Notes: generated by a model not told the origin, from the sequence alone. A stretch of 64,000 nucleotides of DNA from Sediminitomix flava (GCF_003149185.1 NZ_QGDO01000002.1:930001-994000), one strand, 5' to 3'. Positions 51,084 through 60,494 are shown, counted from the first letter of the stretch. Numbers and translations are program-made.

Positions 51084-52040
51084 TCATTTGTAAGGGTTTG
51101 GAATCTTATAAACCTCACAAATATTTCGAAAACCGACCCACGAATGAGGTTCTTCATAGTATTGCCGATCTCTAATTTTACAGTCACTTATTGGGAGTAA
51201 ATAATTTCCGCCTTTTGAAATCCCTTTCTCTTCAACCATTTCAGAGACATTCCCAATCATATTATAGAGGCCAAATCCATTTTCTGAAAACTCATAAATC
51301 CAATCTGTTCTATCTGGAATGTATTCTTCTATTATTCCTGAATAGTATATTTCTGGAAACCCCTTCTTAGGCGGAACAATTGCGACGAACCTTGGAGCCA
51401 TAGTTCGATCTTTGTAAAGCTTGTGTAGCTTTTTAAATTCTTTAAAGGTCATTGACGAATCTGTGCTACAATAATTGAATTTTGCTCTTTTTATGACTAG
51501 CTCTTCGTAAAGATCATCCACTCCATAAGGAAGAGAATCTAAATCACTCCCACCCGAAGCGGCATACTCCCATTCCTCTTCTGTGGGCAGCCTGAAGTTA
51601 AAGTACCAAATCGAATCAGGTAATGAAGAATTTTTGCGTTCATTCTTCACCATTTCACGATAAATCTTTTTGGTAACAATACTTGAGCGCCATTTTGAAA
51701 AGTTTACGGCTTGCTCATACGTAATACCTCCCACAGGATGAAATCTAAAACCTGGGTATCTAAGGTAATTCTCAATGTACGGGATTTCAGTGGAATTACT
51801 TATTACAAATTCTTTTGTATGTACTGTCGTGTCAGGTATATTTTTAGCATAGGCCTCTAAAGTTGAATCTTTTTTGAGACCATGTAAGAATTCCAACCAA
51901 TTGATATTAGCGATTTCAATTTCATCAATAAAAATATTACCGTATAAATATCTACAATTTGGCGGTATAGGTATCTCTGTTTTTTGTGCAAATCCTTTAG
52001 CAGTTACCGCTAAAAATAAGATTAAAAAAATATATTTCAT
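51084..52040 (-). CDS. FGE-sulfatase (SUMF1)-fold exported protein
   Basis: This is a 318-residue exported protein (signal MKYIFLILFLAVTAKGFAQ). FGE-fold landmarks are: YPGFRFHPVGGITYEQAVNFSKWRS, YFNFRLPTEEEWEYAASGG, FGLYNMIGNVSEMVEEKGISKGGNYL, and a closing VGFRNICEVYK. The two active-site cysteines of true formylglycine-generating enzymes are not apparent, so a binding or structural role, as in the gliding proteins GldJ/GldK of this fold, is more likely. It stands alone. Confidence 0.82.
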   Translation of the reverse strand: MKYIFLILFLAVTAKGFAQKTEIPIPPNCRYLYGNIFIDEIEIANINWLEFLHGLKKDSTLEAYAKNIPDTTVHTKEFVISNSTEIPYIENYLRYPGFRFHPVGGITYEQAVNFSKWRSSIVTKKIYREMVKNERKNSSLPDSIWYFNFRLPTEEEWEYAASGGSDLDSLPYGVDDLYEELVIKRAKFNYCSTDSSMTFKEFKKLHKLYKDRTMAPRFVAIVPPKKGFPEIYYSGIIEEYIPDRTDWIYEFSENGFGLYNMIGNVSEMVEEKGISKGGNYLLPISDCKIRDRQYYEEPHSWVGFRNICEVYKIPNPYK

Positions 52041-52191
52041 TTTAGATTCAAATTAGTTTAAAACAAATCTATAAAACCCAATTTACTTGATGTTATCAAC
52101 CGCCTTCCTACAATCCTTTTCTATTGGAAACTTGATCATACTACTTTTCTATTCTTGTTTACTCCTTGTTATAAGTTCGTTTTATATCTTT

Positions 52192-52551
52192 TTATTCCGC
52201 TGGAATCGGTAGATTGTGTATTCTTAAAAATGACAATTTATCCCAATACCCACGCTGAAATTTAATTTTACCATCAATCACTTGAAAAAAACCACAACCT
52301 CTTAGTCCTAAAGGGTCTTTCCATTCTAAAATCACCTATTCACCATCCTCAAATATATTTTCCGGAATACAAGTCATATCAGCAGTACTGAATTCCATCG
52401 AAAACATTTCTTTGATCGCATTTCTTCCTTCAATAGCCTTATTCGCTACTTGATGATTAATAGCATCCCAATGGTATAGTTCCGCAATTTTAGCAGCATC
52501 TCCTTCATTGAATATGTCAACCCTCTTTTCAATCAGTTCCTTTGGTCTCAT
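52192..52551 (-). pseudogene. SnoaL-like protein gene interrupted by one amber codon
   Basis: Codons 1-71 (MRPKELIEKRVDIFNEGDAAKIAELYHWDAINHQ..) and 73-119 (VILEWKDPLGLRGCGFFQVIDGKIKFQRGYWDKLSF) are in the same frame and together form a complete SnoaL-like domain. A TAG at 52336-52338 (codon 72) interrupts it just after the phrase FEDGE, where a Trp (TGG) would be a one-base change away. The C-terminal W-D-K-x-S-F-L-R ending is normal. It therefore looks recently inactivated, or is read through by a suppressor or is a sequencing error. Confidence 0.8.
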
Positions 52552-52719
52552 TTTTCAGAATGTATTTTTGATACAACACAAAAACACTAGAGTGTAAACT
52601 ACTTCATAAAAGTAACTATCGCTGATTTCTGCTTCTATTTTAAATACTTTTCTAACGAAGTAGCATCATTAAACTTATGGTTTGAATATAATCAATGATA
52701 CACAGATAAACTACTTAGC

Positions 52720-52772
52720 TAGAAAAACAACAAAGCATAGAAAGCTTTTAATGCTCTTTATGCTTTGTTGTT
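52720..52772 (-). terminator. strong terminator of the NmrA gene
   Basis: A 14-bp perfect stem (AACAACAAAGCATA at 52726-52739 with 52759-52772) is followed on the minus strand by TTTTTCT. Confidence 0.85.
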
Positions 52773-52777
52773 CATTC

Positions 52778-53653
52778 TTACTTCAATAGTGTTTCTACAA
52801 ATTCTTCTATAGATAGCTTAGGTTCACCTAATATCTCCCATGTTGAATGAGAAACTTGCTCTTCTTTTAACTGCTCCACATAAGTCAACATATGTTCCAT
52901 AAACTGTTCGTCCTCTTCACTTGGAAGCCCAATGTGTTTTATAGTTTCCATTGGATATTCTGAAACTTTCTTGTCGGGAGCATAAACACTCAAAAATCGT
53001 TGGGCAGCTTCAGAAAAACTTATTCCTTCTCTACCTTGAATGGTAAACGATTGATTATAGGCATTCGCATTTCCAATAGTATTGTAAATGTTTTCAGTCA
53101 AATCTATCGTGTTGGTAAAATAAACAGGGTATTGATGATTACCGATAATGGCAAATTCTTCACCTTGAATAAATGTTGGGAACGAATCTAGAAAAACAGA
53201 GCAATGTAGATAGGTATAATTTATCCCCGACTTTTTCATGTGCTCGATTGCTGGTTTTCTAATCAAATTCGTTTTATAAATCATACCCTTAGTTGCAAAC
53301 TCAGGATTAGACAAATCTATACCTACAATTTGCATGATATGTTTTACTCCTAGTTCTTTGCTGACATCTATGACATTTATGATCCCTTCCCTTTCTGGGT
53401 GAAATGGCGCATTTTCATCCCATGTAGTTGTATTTAAGTTTAAATATATAGTTTCTGAACCTACTAAAGCTTCTTTAAGACTTGATTTATCAGAAACATC
53501 ACCATATACAATCTCAACCGTTTCTGGTAATAACTTTTTTGCTTTGTTGATATCTCTTACAACAGCCTTTACTCGAACGCCTTTTTGACTTAACTTTTTT
53601 GTAATGGAAGAACCTAATACTCCCGTTGCTCCAATGATTGTGATTTCTTTCAT
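52778..53653 (-). CDS. NmrA-like NAD(P)-binding protein
   Basis: This is a 291-residue Rossmann-fold protein. The dinucleotide motif IIGATGVLGSSITKKLSQKGVRVKAVVRD (5-33) is followed by VYGDVSDKSSLKEALVGSETIYLNL and a long middle part (KHIMQIVGIDLSNPEFATKG, PAIEHMKKSGINYTYLHCSVFLDSF). The missing SDR Tyr-x-x-x-Lys and the text fit NmrA/atypical SDR proteins, which sense NAD(P) or act on quinones and aldehydes. It starts 12 bases after the SMR transporter gene's stop, on the same strand, so both share one transcript. Confidence 0.88.
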   Translation of the reverse strand: MKEITIIGATGVLGSSITKKLSQKGVRVKAVVRDINKAKKLLPETVEIVYGDVSDKSSLKEALVGSETIYLNLNTTTWDENAPFHPEREGIINVIDVSKELGVKHIMQIVGIDLSNPEFATKGMIYKTNLIRKPAIEHMKKSGINYTYLHCSVFLDSFPTFIQGEEFAIIGNHQYPVYFTNTIDLTENIYNTIGNANAYNQSFTIQGREGISFSEAAQRFLSVYAPDKKVSEYPMETIKHIGLPSEEDEQFMEHMLTYVEQLKEEQVSHSTWEILGEPKLSIEEFVETLLK

Positions 53654-53665
53654 TTTGATAATTTT

Positions 53666-53980
53666 TTAATTGCTTAGTTTGATCCCTATTATTCCGATAA
53701 CGATGAAGGATAGAAACAAAAGTTTGTTCCAGTTTAATACATCGTCAAATAGGATTAATCCCATCAATATAGTACCACTAGCTCCGATCCCTGCCCAAAC
53801 GGCATAAGCTGTTCCCATATCAATAGTTTGCATAGATTTAAGCAAAAAGCCGAAGCTCAAAGCTCCAAATACAAAGAAGCCTAGTACACCTTTCCAATTG
53901 GAAAAGCCTTCAGAAAACTTCATGGAAGTAGTAAAAGCGACTTCAAATAATCCTGATAATAATAAATAGATCCAAGCCAT
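53666..53980 (-). CDS. SMR-family multidrug/guanidinium-type exporter
   Basis: This encodes 104 residues from ATG at 53978-53980; the longer frame adds 10 residues without support. Four TM helices are present. The family Glu is in LSGLFEVAFTTSMKFSEGFSNW, a SugE/Gdx-like opening, and the mid-region reads AYAVWAGIGASGTILMGLILF. SMR proteins are antiporters working as antiparallel dimers. A TAGCTTTG box (54008-54015, minus) lies 21 bases upstream of the start. The Crp/Fnr-type gene upstream may regulate this transporter and the NmrA gene. Confidence 0.88.
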   Translation of the reverse strand: MAWIYLLLSGLFEVAFTTSMKFSEGFSNWKGVLGFFVFGALSFGFLLKSMQTIDMGTAYAVWAGIGASGTILMGLILFDDVLNWNKLLFLSFIVIGIIGIKLSN

Positions 53981-54007
53981 ATTGAACTGTATTTTTTGAT
54001 AACAGTA

Positions 54008-54015
54008 CAAAGCTA
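54008..54015 (-). promoter_or_regulatory. -7 promoter box for the SMR/NmrA operon
   Basis: TAGCTTTG on the minus strand predicts a start near 54001, 21 bases before the SMR ATG. Confidence 0.5.
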
Positions 54016-54059
54016 GCTTAGGGTAAAAAGCTTTCTTTTTACCTATGTTAAAAAAGCAA

Positions 54060-54626
54060 TTATCGCTGAGAACGGATACGGCTTAGTGTTACTTGGGTAA
54101 TACCAAGGTAAGAGGCAATGTGCCCAAGCTTTACTCGCTGAAGAATCTGTGGGAATTTATCAATCAAGGATAAATATCTGGTTTTTGCATCTAAAACTTG
54201 AGACAGTAATATCTGCTCTTCCATTTCCAATAATGCATTTTCGGCTAACCTTCTCCCGAAGTTGGCAAACTCAAGGTTCGTGGAATACAACTCCAGTAAT
54301 TTGGATTGATCTATCTTGAGTAGAACGGTATCTTCTATCAGTTCTACATTTTCAAGTGATGGTTTTCCTCCGATGAAATTCCCCAACGAAGCCACAATAT
54401 CCCCTTCAAATCCGAACCAATGGGTAATATCTTTTCCATCTTCATTGATATAATAACTTCTGACAGCTCCTTTTTTGATAAAATAAACCGAATGATGTAC
54501 TTCCTCTTTCCTGATTAAAAGTTCTCCTTTTCGTTTGGTATACTCTGTCATCAAGGAGTTTAAAAAGTCAAAGTTGGCTGTAGATAAACCATATCTGTTC
54601 AGAAATATTTCTTTAATTAAATCCAT
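54060..54626 (-). CDS. Crp/Fnr-family transcriptional regulator
   Basis: This encodes 188 residues from ATG at 54624-54626; a GTG two codons earlier is possible. An N-terminal cyclic-nucleotide-binding-like beta barrel (~28-110: KRKGELLIRKEEVHHSVYFIKKGAVRSYYINEDGKDITHWFGFEGDIVASLG) is followed by a long helix and a C-terminal HTH (LGHIASYLGITQVTLSRIRSQR). The cysteine cluster of FNR is absent, so it is not an Fe-S sensor. It is upstream of and in the same direction as the SMR/NmrA pair and is probably their regulator. Confidence 0.9.
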   Translation of the reverse strand: MDLIKEIFLNRYGLSTANFDFLNSLMTEYTKRKGELLIRKEEVHHSVYFIKKGAVRSYYINEDGKDITHWFGFEGDIVASLGNFIGGKPSLENVELIEDTVLLKIDQSKLLELYSTNLEFANFGRRLAENALLEMEEQILLSQVLDAKTRYLSLIDKFPQILQRVKLGHIASYLGITQVTLSRIRSQR

Positions 54627-54809
54627 AATCACAGTTTATAAGCATAGAGATATCCATTTGATTCATCAAAATAGATTATCCCATTATCAACGATTGGAGT
54701 TGGTAATATTGCTATTAAAGCAAGAATTTTATTTTCTGAATCTCGGAAATCAGAAATGCTATAAACATAGTTAACAAATTAGTTTTTGCTAGTTTTGGAG
54801 TGATAAATT

Positions 54810-54840
54810 CACAGGTAGCTTACTTAGTAGGCTACCTGTG
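54810..54840 (-). repeat. hairpin behind the TraB-like lipoprotein gene
   Basis: CACAGGTAGC (54810-54819) pairs with GCTACCTGTG (54831-54840), 14 bases after the stop codon. There is no T run, so it may act as an mRNA end stabiliser or a weak terminator. Confidence 0.5.
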
Positions 54841-54854
54841 CTATAGCTCTTTCG

Positions 54855-55712
54855 CTAATTCAAATATTCAAAAGTATCAACCATTTTATACTTCGGACTT
54901 CTATTGATAAAGTCTCTGAAAAAGGCGGTATGAGCTCCTCCCATTAGGATAAATACTCGATCATCTTCATTCAATTCTATCCGGTTTAGGTTCGAATACA
55001 TTCTTAAATTTCGTTGATAGAATTTACTTGCTTCATCGGCTCCTTCAAAGCCATTTTCACTTCCAGCATGTGTTAGCATATCCGCGTTTATGGCAATCAA
55101 TAAATCTAGGTACTCCGATCTATTAGTCGTTTTCAATCGATCTAATAAACTTAGACTCTCCTCATTGAAATTGATGTTTGGATAAAAGCTTGGAATATTC
55201 TGATAGTATTTATTATACCAAACTGAATCTACCTGATTGATGATCTCACTTCCTATGCGGTAGTTATATTCCATCTTATGATCTATTCCATAGATTCTTT
55301 TCACCCCACTTATTCGACCTAACTCGTAAGCTAGTAACTCTACTTCCGACGGGGATTTAAAATCCATCTTAGGATTAGAAAGGTATTTACCATATTGACT
55401 TAGTAATTTTTCATTACGCTCAGGTATCAACTCTACCAGTATTACTGTAGGCTTGAATTCGGATAACTTCTTTGCAATTTCATGTGCTTCTTTTCGATTT
55501 TTTTCACTGTGTTCATCAAATTCAGTTGACATTGCATCAGAAGTACTTCCGAAGTGGAATGTAGCAAAATTTAGAATCGGTATTTTATGCAACTGCTCTG
55601 CTTTTCTTTCATGGTTTTCAACCAAGCTTGATTCTGCCGTATTTGAAGGCTGTTCTTTACAAGCTAAACAGAATAAGAGTAATGCAATGAGTATAGTATT
55701 TGAGTTTTTCAT
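54855..55712 (-). CDS. TraB/GumN-like (DUF5694) lipoprotein
   Basis: This encodes 285 residues from ATG at 55710-55712, giving a good lipoprotein signal (MKNSNTILIALLLFCLAC); a longer frame starts 12 codons earlier. Family text is visible: FATFHFGSTSDAM, PTVILVELIPERNE, RIYGIDHKMEYN, and VFILMGGAHTAFFRDF near the end. This arrangement of conserved Glu, His and Gly-Gly-x-His resembles TraB/TIKI-type metal-dependent proteases or peptide-binding proteins. DUF5694 proteins are uncharacterised. It is a single-gene unit. Confidence 0.78.
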   Translation of the reverse strand: MKNSNTILIALLLFCLACKEQPSNTAESSLVENHERKAEQLHKIPILNFATFHFGSTSDAMSTEFDEHSEKNRKEAHEIAKKLSEFKPTVILVELIPERNEKLLSQYGKYLSNPKMDFKSPSEVELLAYELGRISGVKRIYGIDHKMEYNYRIGSEIINQVDSVWYNKYYQNIPSFYPNINFNEESLSLLDRLKTTNRSEYLDLLIAINADMLTHAGSENGFEGADEASKFYQRNLRMYSNLNRIELNEDDRVFILMGGAHTAFFRDFINRSPKYKMVDTFEYLN

Positions 55713-56130
55713 TTCGGTATTTTTTATCAGTAACAATGTTCTACACATATTATCGTATCAATTTGTGACACTTAAATGTGATAGATTTCCTTTAAGCAAT
55801 AAAAGAATGATTCTTAACTTATTGGATTAAGTAAAATCATAATTGCAATATAAATAGTTAGACCAACCTTTTAAAGTTTATCATGAAACTTAATTCATAT
55901 TCTTTAATCCAATTGATAAATCTCAAAATTTGTAATTGAGAAGGAGGGAAAAATAAAACAGTATCAAGTAATGTATATAGACTTCAAAAAATGGTAAACC
56001 GATAATAATATTAGGAATAAATTGAGTGTGCTTAGTATATCCTTGTCCATCAAGTTAGAGAGGTAAATTCACAGACTTATTCACCATCTATTTATTCGCT
56101 TCGCCAACAATTTCACTTTTAAGGTCAATA
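55713..56130. other. intergenic stretch without recognised features
   Basis: About 420 AT-rich bases lie between the TraB-like gene and the terminator of the SpoIIE sensor gene. No convincing gene, hairpin or -7 box was found; the promoter of the TraB-like gene must lie in its first part. Confidence 0.3.
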
Positions 56131-56169
56131 ATAAAATTCCCTGCCCAAGTATACTCACTTGAACAGGGA
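56131..56169 (-). terminator. terminator of the propeller-SpoIIE gene
   Basis: TCCCTG (56138-56143) pairs with CAGGGA (56164-56169), with an inner CAAGT/ACTTG extension. On the minus strand it is followed by AATTTTATT. Confidence 0.72.
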
Positions 56170-56176
56170 CTTCTTT

Positions 56177-59100
56177 TTATAAACATCGAATACCTACCAC
56201 TGTAATGTCATCTCTTTGATTTTGCCTTTTCATAAAGTTTGAAAGCTGATTTTTAATAAGCGTTTCTTGCTCTTTCATAGGTAAATGAGAAACTAACTTA
56301 AGCAGTTTAAGAAATTCTAGTTTTCCAAACTTTTTACCTTCATGATTGTGCTGATCTGCAAAACCATCTGAAGACAAGTATAAAGAACCTCCTTCGGTTA
56401 AATCGAAATCAACAGTCTCAAAGGCTTTATTCTCTTTTGCTCCCCAACCGCCAATACTTCTTCGGGTACCTTTCACTACTTTAGGTTCTTCATTAAACTC
56501 TTCCATGATATAGATTTCAGACTTTGCTCCTGCAAAGCTGACTTTATATGTCCCCTTTTCTCGAACTTGAATTTTACAAAGTGCCAAATCCATTCCATCA
56601 TCATTTTGCGACTCTTGCTGTTTGAGCATTTTCTTTAACTCTTTATGCATCAACTCCAAGATTTTTGAAGGCTCATAAATACGCTGTTCACCGACCAATT
56701 TGTTCAGAATTCCAAAACCAAGCATTGACATCAAAGCGCCAGGAACGCCATGTCCTGTACAATCTACAACAGAGACAAAAATTGTATTTTCATCGACTTT
56801 ATACGTCCAGTAAAAATCTCCCGACACAATATCTTTGGGTTGATAAAAAACAAAGTAGTCTTTGAAAAAGGTGGAAAAGGTTTCATTACTGCTAATTAAC
56901 GCCTCTTGTATCATTTTTGCATAACGGATGCTATCAACGATACTTTCATTTTTCTCTTTGATAATCTTGTAGGCACTAATATTCTCCAAAGAACTCGAAA
57001 TATATGAAGCCAAAGATTCAGCTATTCTCAACTCACGAGTTGTATAATCTTCGCCCGAAGAATGTAACACAAATATCCCGATACATTCTTCTTTTCTGAT
57101 TAGAGGGATATAAATCAACGTGCTTGGCATCTGAATTGAATGAGCAGTCCCTACTTCATTGAGCAATTTTGTTCCCGAAAGTCTGATTGACTCCTTCTTC
57201 TCATATACTTTATAGATCAACTGATGTAAAGGGTTATCACTCAAACTGATTCTGTTCTTTGTGATTTCTAAATTCCCATCCTTTAGGTATAGACGCAATG
57301 CATCTTTTTTTGAGGTATGAACGGCTATCCCAACTTGTTTTGCATGAATAGTTTGACGCAGGCCAGAACTCACTTTCGTTAGTAAATCACTGACATGTTG
57401 CTCCGCTACAACCTGAGTACCAATGTCACTAACTGTACTAAAATCACGATAGGTACTTTCTATTTGTCTATGCTGTTCTTCGATATGATTTCTACTAGAT
57501 TCAATTTCCTCATTCAACTGTTTTAATTCTTCATTTTGAGCAATAATCTCATTCTGACGGCTCACCAATTCCTTCGTCCTTTCTTCAACTGTACCTTCCA
57601 AAACTGCCTTCTGTTGCTTTAACAGATTGACTCTTAACCTATATATACCGAATAAAAGACTCACCAAAGTAAAAAGCACAACTAACCTAAACCACAATGT
57701 TCTGTACCAAGGCGGAAGAACTATAATTTCTAATGAAGTTGGCGTGTCATACCATACACCATCATTATTTGCTGCAATGACCTCCAAGGTATATTCGCCA
57801 GCTGGAAGTGTAGTGAAATTCACATTTCTTCGGTTTCCGATTTCTTGCCAACCATCATCAATACCAATCATCCGATAGGCAAACTTATTTTTATGCGCTT
57901 GTGTGAAATTGGGCACAGAAAACCCTATCGAGATCATATTCTGATCGTGAGTTAGTACCAATTGATCAGACACTCCGATTGTCTGATAATTTTCTCCATC
58001 AAAAATGAGCTTTTGTTCTTGATTAGAAATCTTCAAAGAAGTAAAAAATACCTCATGAGCATTTGGGTTTTGTTTTATCTGACTAGGCTGAAATATATTT
58101 ATACCTTCTGTTCCTGCCATCCAAATTGTACCATTCGTTTCGGTATGAACTGAGGGTGAAAAAAGACCATTTTGCAATCCGTGATATTCATCAAAGAAAT
58201 GTGCCGAAAAGATAGAAGGCTGTCCATCCTTTTCTGTAAACTTTAACTTACAAACACCTTTGTTTGTTCCTAACCACAAAAAGCCTTGCTCATCTTCTAC
58301 GATTGAATTGATTACATTTACATTCAACCCATTCTCTTTGTTAAAGATTAAGAATGTATCTTTTTCTCTGTCATAAAGATTTAGCCCTCCACTTGTAGCA
58401 ATCCAAATCCGATCTTTTTGATCTTTGTAAATGTAGTTGATCAAAGTATGACTCAACTTTGCTTCATTACTTTCTGGTGTGTATTGTGTGATGTTGTAAT
58501 CATCTTCAGAGTTAAATATCACCTTATTCAAACCGTACTGTGTACCTACCCAAACCTCATTACCTTTCCCACTTCGAACGCTTGTAATCAAATAACTAGA
58601 CAAGCCATTTTCACCAGATCCTATTATACTATTTTCTTGTGTATTGACATTAAACCTCACTAATCCACCTTCCCACACTCCAATCCAAAGGTGTTCTTTA
58701 CTGTTGATATCATTATCGAATGAAAAAGCTGTTTGCGCATGTATCCCTTCATGAATAGGTGCAATATGAAACTCCTTCTCATTTTTTCTCTTCCAAAATA
58801 CCCCTGCTCCCCAATTTCCAATCCATACATTATCATTCTGATCTACAAATAAGCCTATTATAGCATCATTGACTAACTTTTGAGAAGGCTTTGCTTTTGA
58901 ATGATAAAGGCTTGTTTTATTCTTATCGGCATCGAAATGATACACCCCAGTATTATCGACTCCTAGATACAAATCTCCATCGCTTGTTTTTGAAACAAAT
59001 GTATTATTCCCAAACTTGATAGGGGTATTTCCTAGATAAGAAAAAGAACTAAACTTATTGGATTGAGGATCGGACATCCATAACCCTTTGTTATAAGTTC

Positions 59101-60124
59101 CTGACCAAATTCGATCCTCTTTATCGACTAGAATGTCCCAAACAGATAAGTCTTGGAAATCGTTATGTGTCTTATCGTATGTTACAAATCGTTTTTCATC
59201 CGTCTTATATTGAACAATTCCCCCATTTTCAAGTGCAACCCAAATATCACCATTACTATCAATATCTATAGCTCTTGCAGCATGATGCTTTAAGCCTGAG
59301 TGAGCATTATGAAAATGAGATACATTATCGAATCGGTATTCATTTTCACTTTTATAATCCAAGCTTATCAAGCCTCCATCAAGAGTAGCTATCCAAAGTC
59401 TTCCATTTTTATCTTCTGCAATATCTCTAATCCTATTCCCTGCTATTGTTTTAGGAGAAGGGCTTGCCCAAAAACGTGAAAACTGATTTTTAGATTCATC
59501 ATAAACATTCAAACCATAAGGCGTTGCAATCCACATTCGTCCTTGCTTGTCTTCATGAAAATCCCAAACGTAGTTTACAGTCAACTTTGTTTCATCATCT
59601 AAATTTCCTTCATGATGAATAAACTTGTTTTCATTGAAATCAAAAATGCTAATCCCTTTATCTGTTCCTAGCCAAAGTCGTCCATGTCTGTCCTCTCCTA
59701 TCTGACTAATGATATTACTAGGCAAAGTATTCGTATTGCCTTCCTCATGTTTCCAATGTTCAAAACAATCACACTCCTTCTGATACTTAAACAGTCCTCC
59801 CCAAGTAGCTACCCACAAATTTCCTTTTTTATCTTCATAAAGGTCTTGGATATTCCCATTTGTCAAAGCCCCTACAAGCTCTACATTGGGTTCATAAATA
59901 ATGTTTTCTATACCATCAAATTTGTTCAGACCGTTATCCGTTCCTATCCAAATAAAGCCTTCTTTGTCTTGAAGAATTGAAGTAATCTGTGTGGTTGAAA
60001 AATTCTTCTTGATGTTTAAAAATTTGTATCCGCCAGTATGAGATTCTAGTTGAGCTTTTGATGTATGACTAAAACAGACTAAAGTCAGGAAAAGTACAAA
60101 AAAATAAACGTTAGTGTTTTTCAT
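56177..60124 (-). CDS. beta-propeller/Y_Y_Y/GAF/SpoIIE sensor phosphatase
   Basis: This is a 1315-residue signalling protein. A signal peptide (to ~25) is followed by two seven-bladed propellers of Reg_prop repeats (~35-700: IWIGTDNGLNKFDG, LWVATWGGLFKY, GRLWLGTDKGISIFD and others), a Y_Y_Y domain (~715-785), one TM helix (~806-826), a coiled coil, a GAF domain (~890-1055) and a C-terminal SpoIIE phosphatase (~1085-1315: VSGDFYW, VDCTGHGVPGA, SSDGFADQ, QRDDIT). The propeller front is that of hybrid two-component sugar sensors, but the usual kinase is replaced by a phosphatase. Confidence 0.92.
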   Translation of the reverse strand: MKNTNVYFFVLFLTLVCFSHTSKAQLESHTGGYKFLNIKKNFSTTQITSILQDKEGFIWIGTDNGLNKFDGIENIIYEPNVELVGALTNGNIQDLYEDKKGNLWVATWGGLFKYQKECDCFEHWKHEEGNTNTLPSNIISQIGEDRHGRLWLGTDKGISIFDFNENKFIHHEGNLDDETKLTVNYVWDFHEDKQGRMWIATPYGLNVYDESKNQFSRFWASPSPKTIAGNRIRDIAEDKNGRLWIATLDGGLISLDYKSENEYRFDNVSHFHNAHSGLKHHAARAIDIDSNGDIWVALENGGIVQYKTDEKRFVTYDKTHNDFQDLSVWDILVDKEDRIWSGTYNKGLWMSDPQSNKFSSFSYLGNTPIKFGNNTFVSKTSDGDLYLGVDNTGVYHFDADKNKTSLYHSKAKPSQKLVNDAIIGLFVDQNDNVWIGNWGAGVFWKRKNEKEFHIAPIHEGIHAQTAFSFDNDINSKEHLWIGVWEGGLVRFNVNTQENSIIGSGENGLSSYLITSVRSGKGNEVWVGTQYGLNKVIFNSEDDYNITQYTPESNEAKLSHTLINYIYKDQKDRIWIATSGGLNLYDREKDTFLIFNKENGLNVNVINSIVEDEQGFLWLGTNKGVCKLKFTEKDGQPSIFSAHFFDEYHGLQNGLFSPSVHTETNGTIWMAGTEGINIFQPSQIKQNPNAHEVFFTSLKISNQEQKLIFDGENYQTIGVSDQLVLTHDQNMISIGFSVPNFTQAHKNKFAYRMIGIDDGWQEIGNRRNVNFTTLPAGEYTLEVIAANNDGVWYDTPTSLEIIVLPPWYRTLWFRLVVLFTLVSLLFGIYRLRVNLLKQQKAVLEGTVEERTKELVSRQNEIIAQNEELKQLNEEIESSRNHIEEQHRQIESTYRDFSTVSDIGTQVVAEQHVSDLLTKVSSGLRQTIHAKQVGIAVHTSKKDALRLYLKDGNLEITKNRISLSDNPLHQLIYKVYEKKESIRLSGTKLLNEVGTAHSIQMPSTLIYIPLIRKEECIGIFVLHSSGEDYTTRELRIAESLASYISSSLENISAYKIIKEKNESIVDSIRYAKMIQEALISSNETFSTFFKDYFVFYQPKDIVSGDFYWTYKVDENTIFVSVVDCTGHGVPGALMSMLGFGILNKLVGEQRIYEPSKILELMHKELKKMLKQQESQNDDGMDLALCKIQVREKGTYKVSFAGAKSEIYIMEEFNEEPKVVKGTRRSIGGWGAKENKAFETVDFDLTEGGSLYLSSDGFADQHNHEGKKFGKLEFLKLLKLVSHLPMKEQETLIKNQLSNFMKRQNQRDDITVVGIRCL

Positions 60125-60494
60125 ATTTGTGGTGATAGTTTATTGATATTACGCCTTAAACCAACTTCAAAACCTTAGCTAAAAGATGAAGAAGTATTCT
60201 CTTTAGTGTTAAAAAATATAGAGATTAAATATTAGGTTATATGGTATTTAAGCGACATTGAAGGGTATTGAAGTATTTTTGAAGTGTAAAAACAACGTAA
60301 AATATACACTTCAAATAAAATGAAGTATTTCAATTTTAACCCAATTCATAAACTTCACATTCAAACTTCGTAAGATCGTATTAGTAAAAATATCTATTTA
60401 AATAATCACATAAAGGATCATATCTAAATAGCAGATGCTTCGCTTTTTTCTCTAAAAAGTAAATACAAACCTTAGCTCAATTCATGATTGTTCA
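60125..60494. promoter_or_regulatory. upstream region of the propeller-SpoIIE gene with phased repeats
   Basis: GAAG recurs at 60260, 60270 and 60281, one helical turn apart, each in a TTGAAG or TTTGAAG context. An 11-bp inverted repeat TTTGAAGTGTA/TACACTTCAAA lies at 60278-60288 and 60305-60315, and another GAAG follows at 60322. These could be regulator sites for the gene starting at 60124. No TAnnTTTG box was found. Confidence 0.35.
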
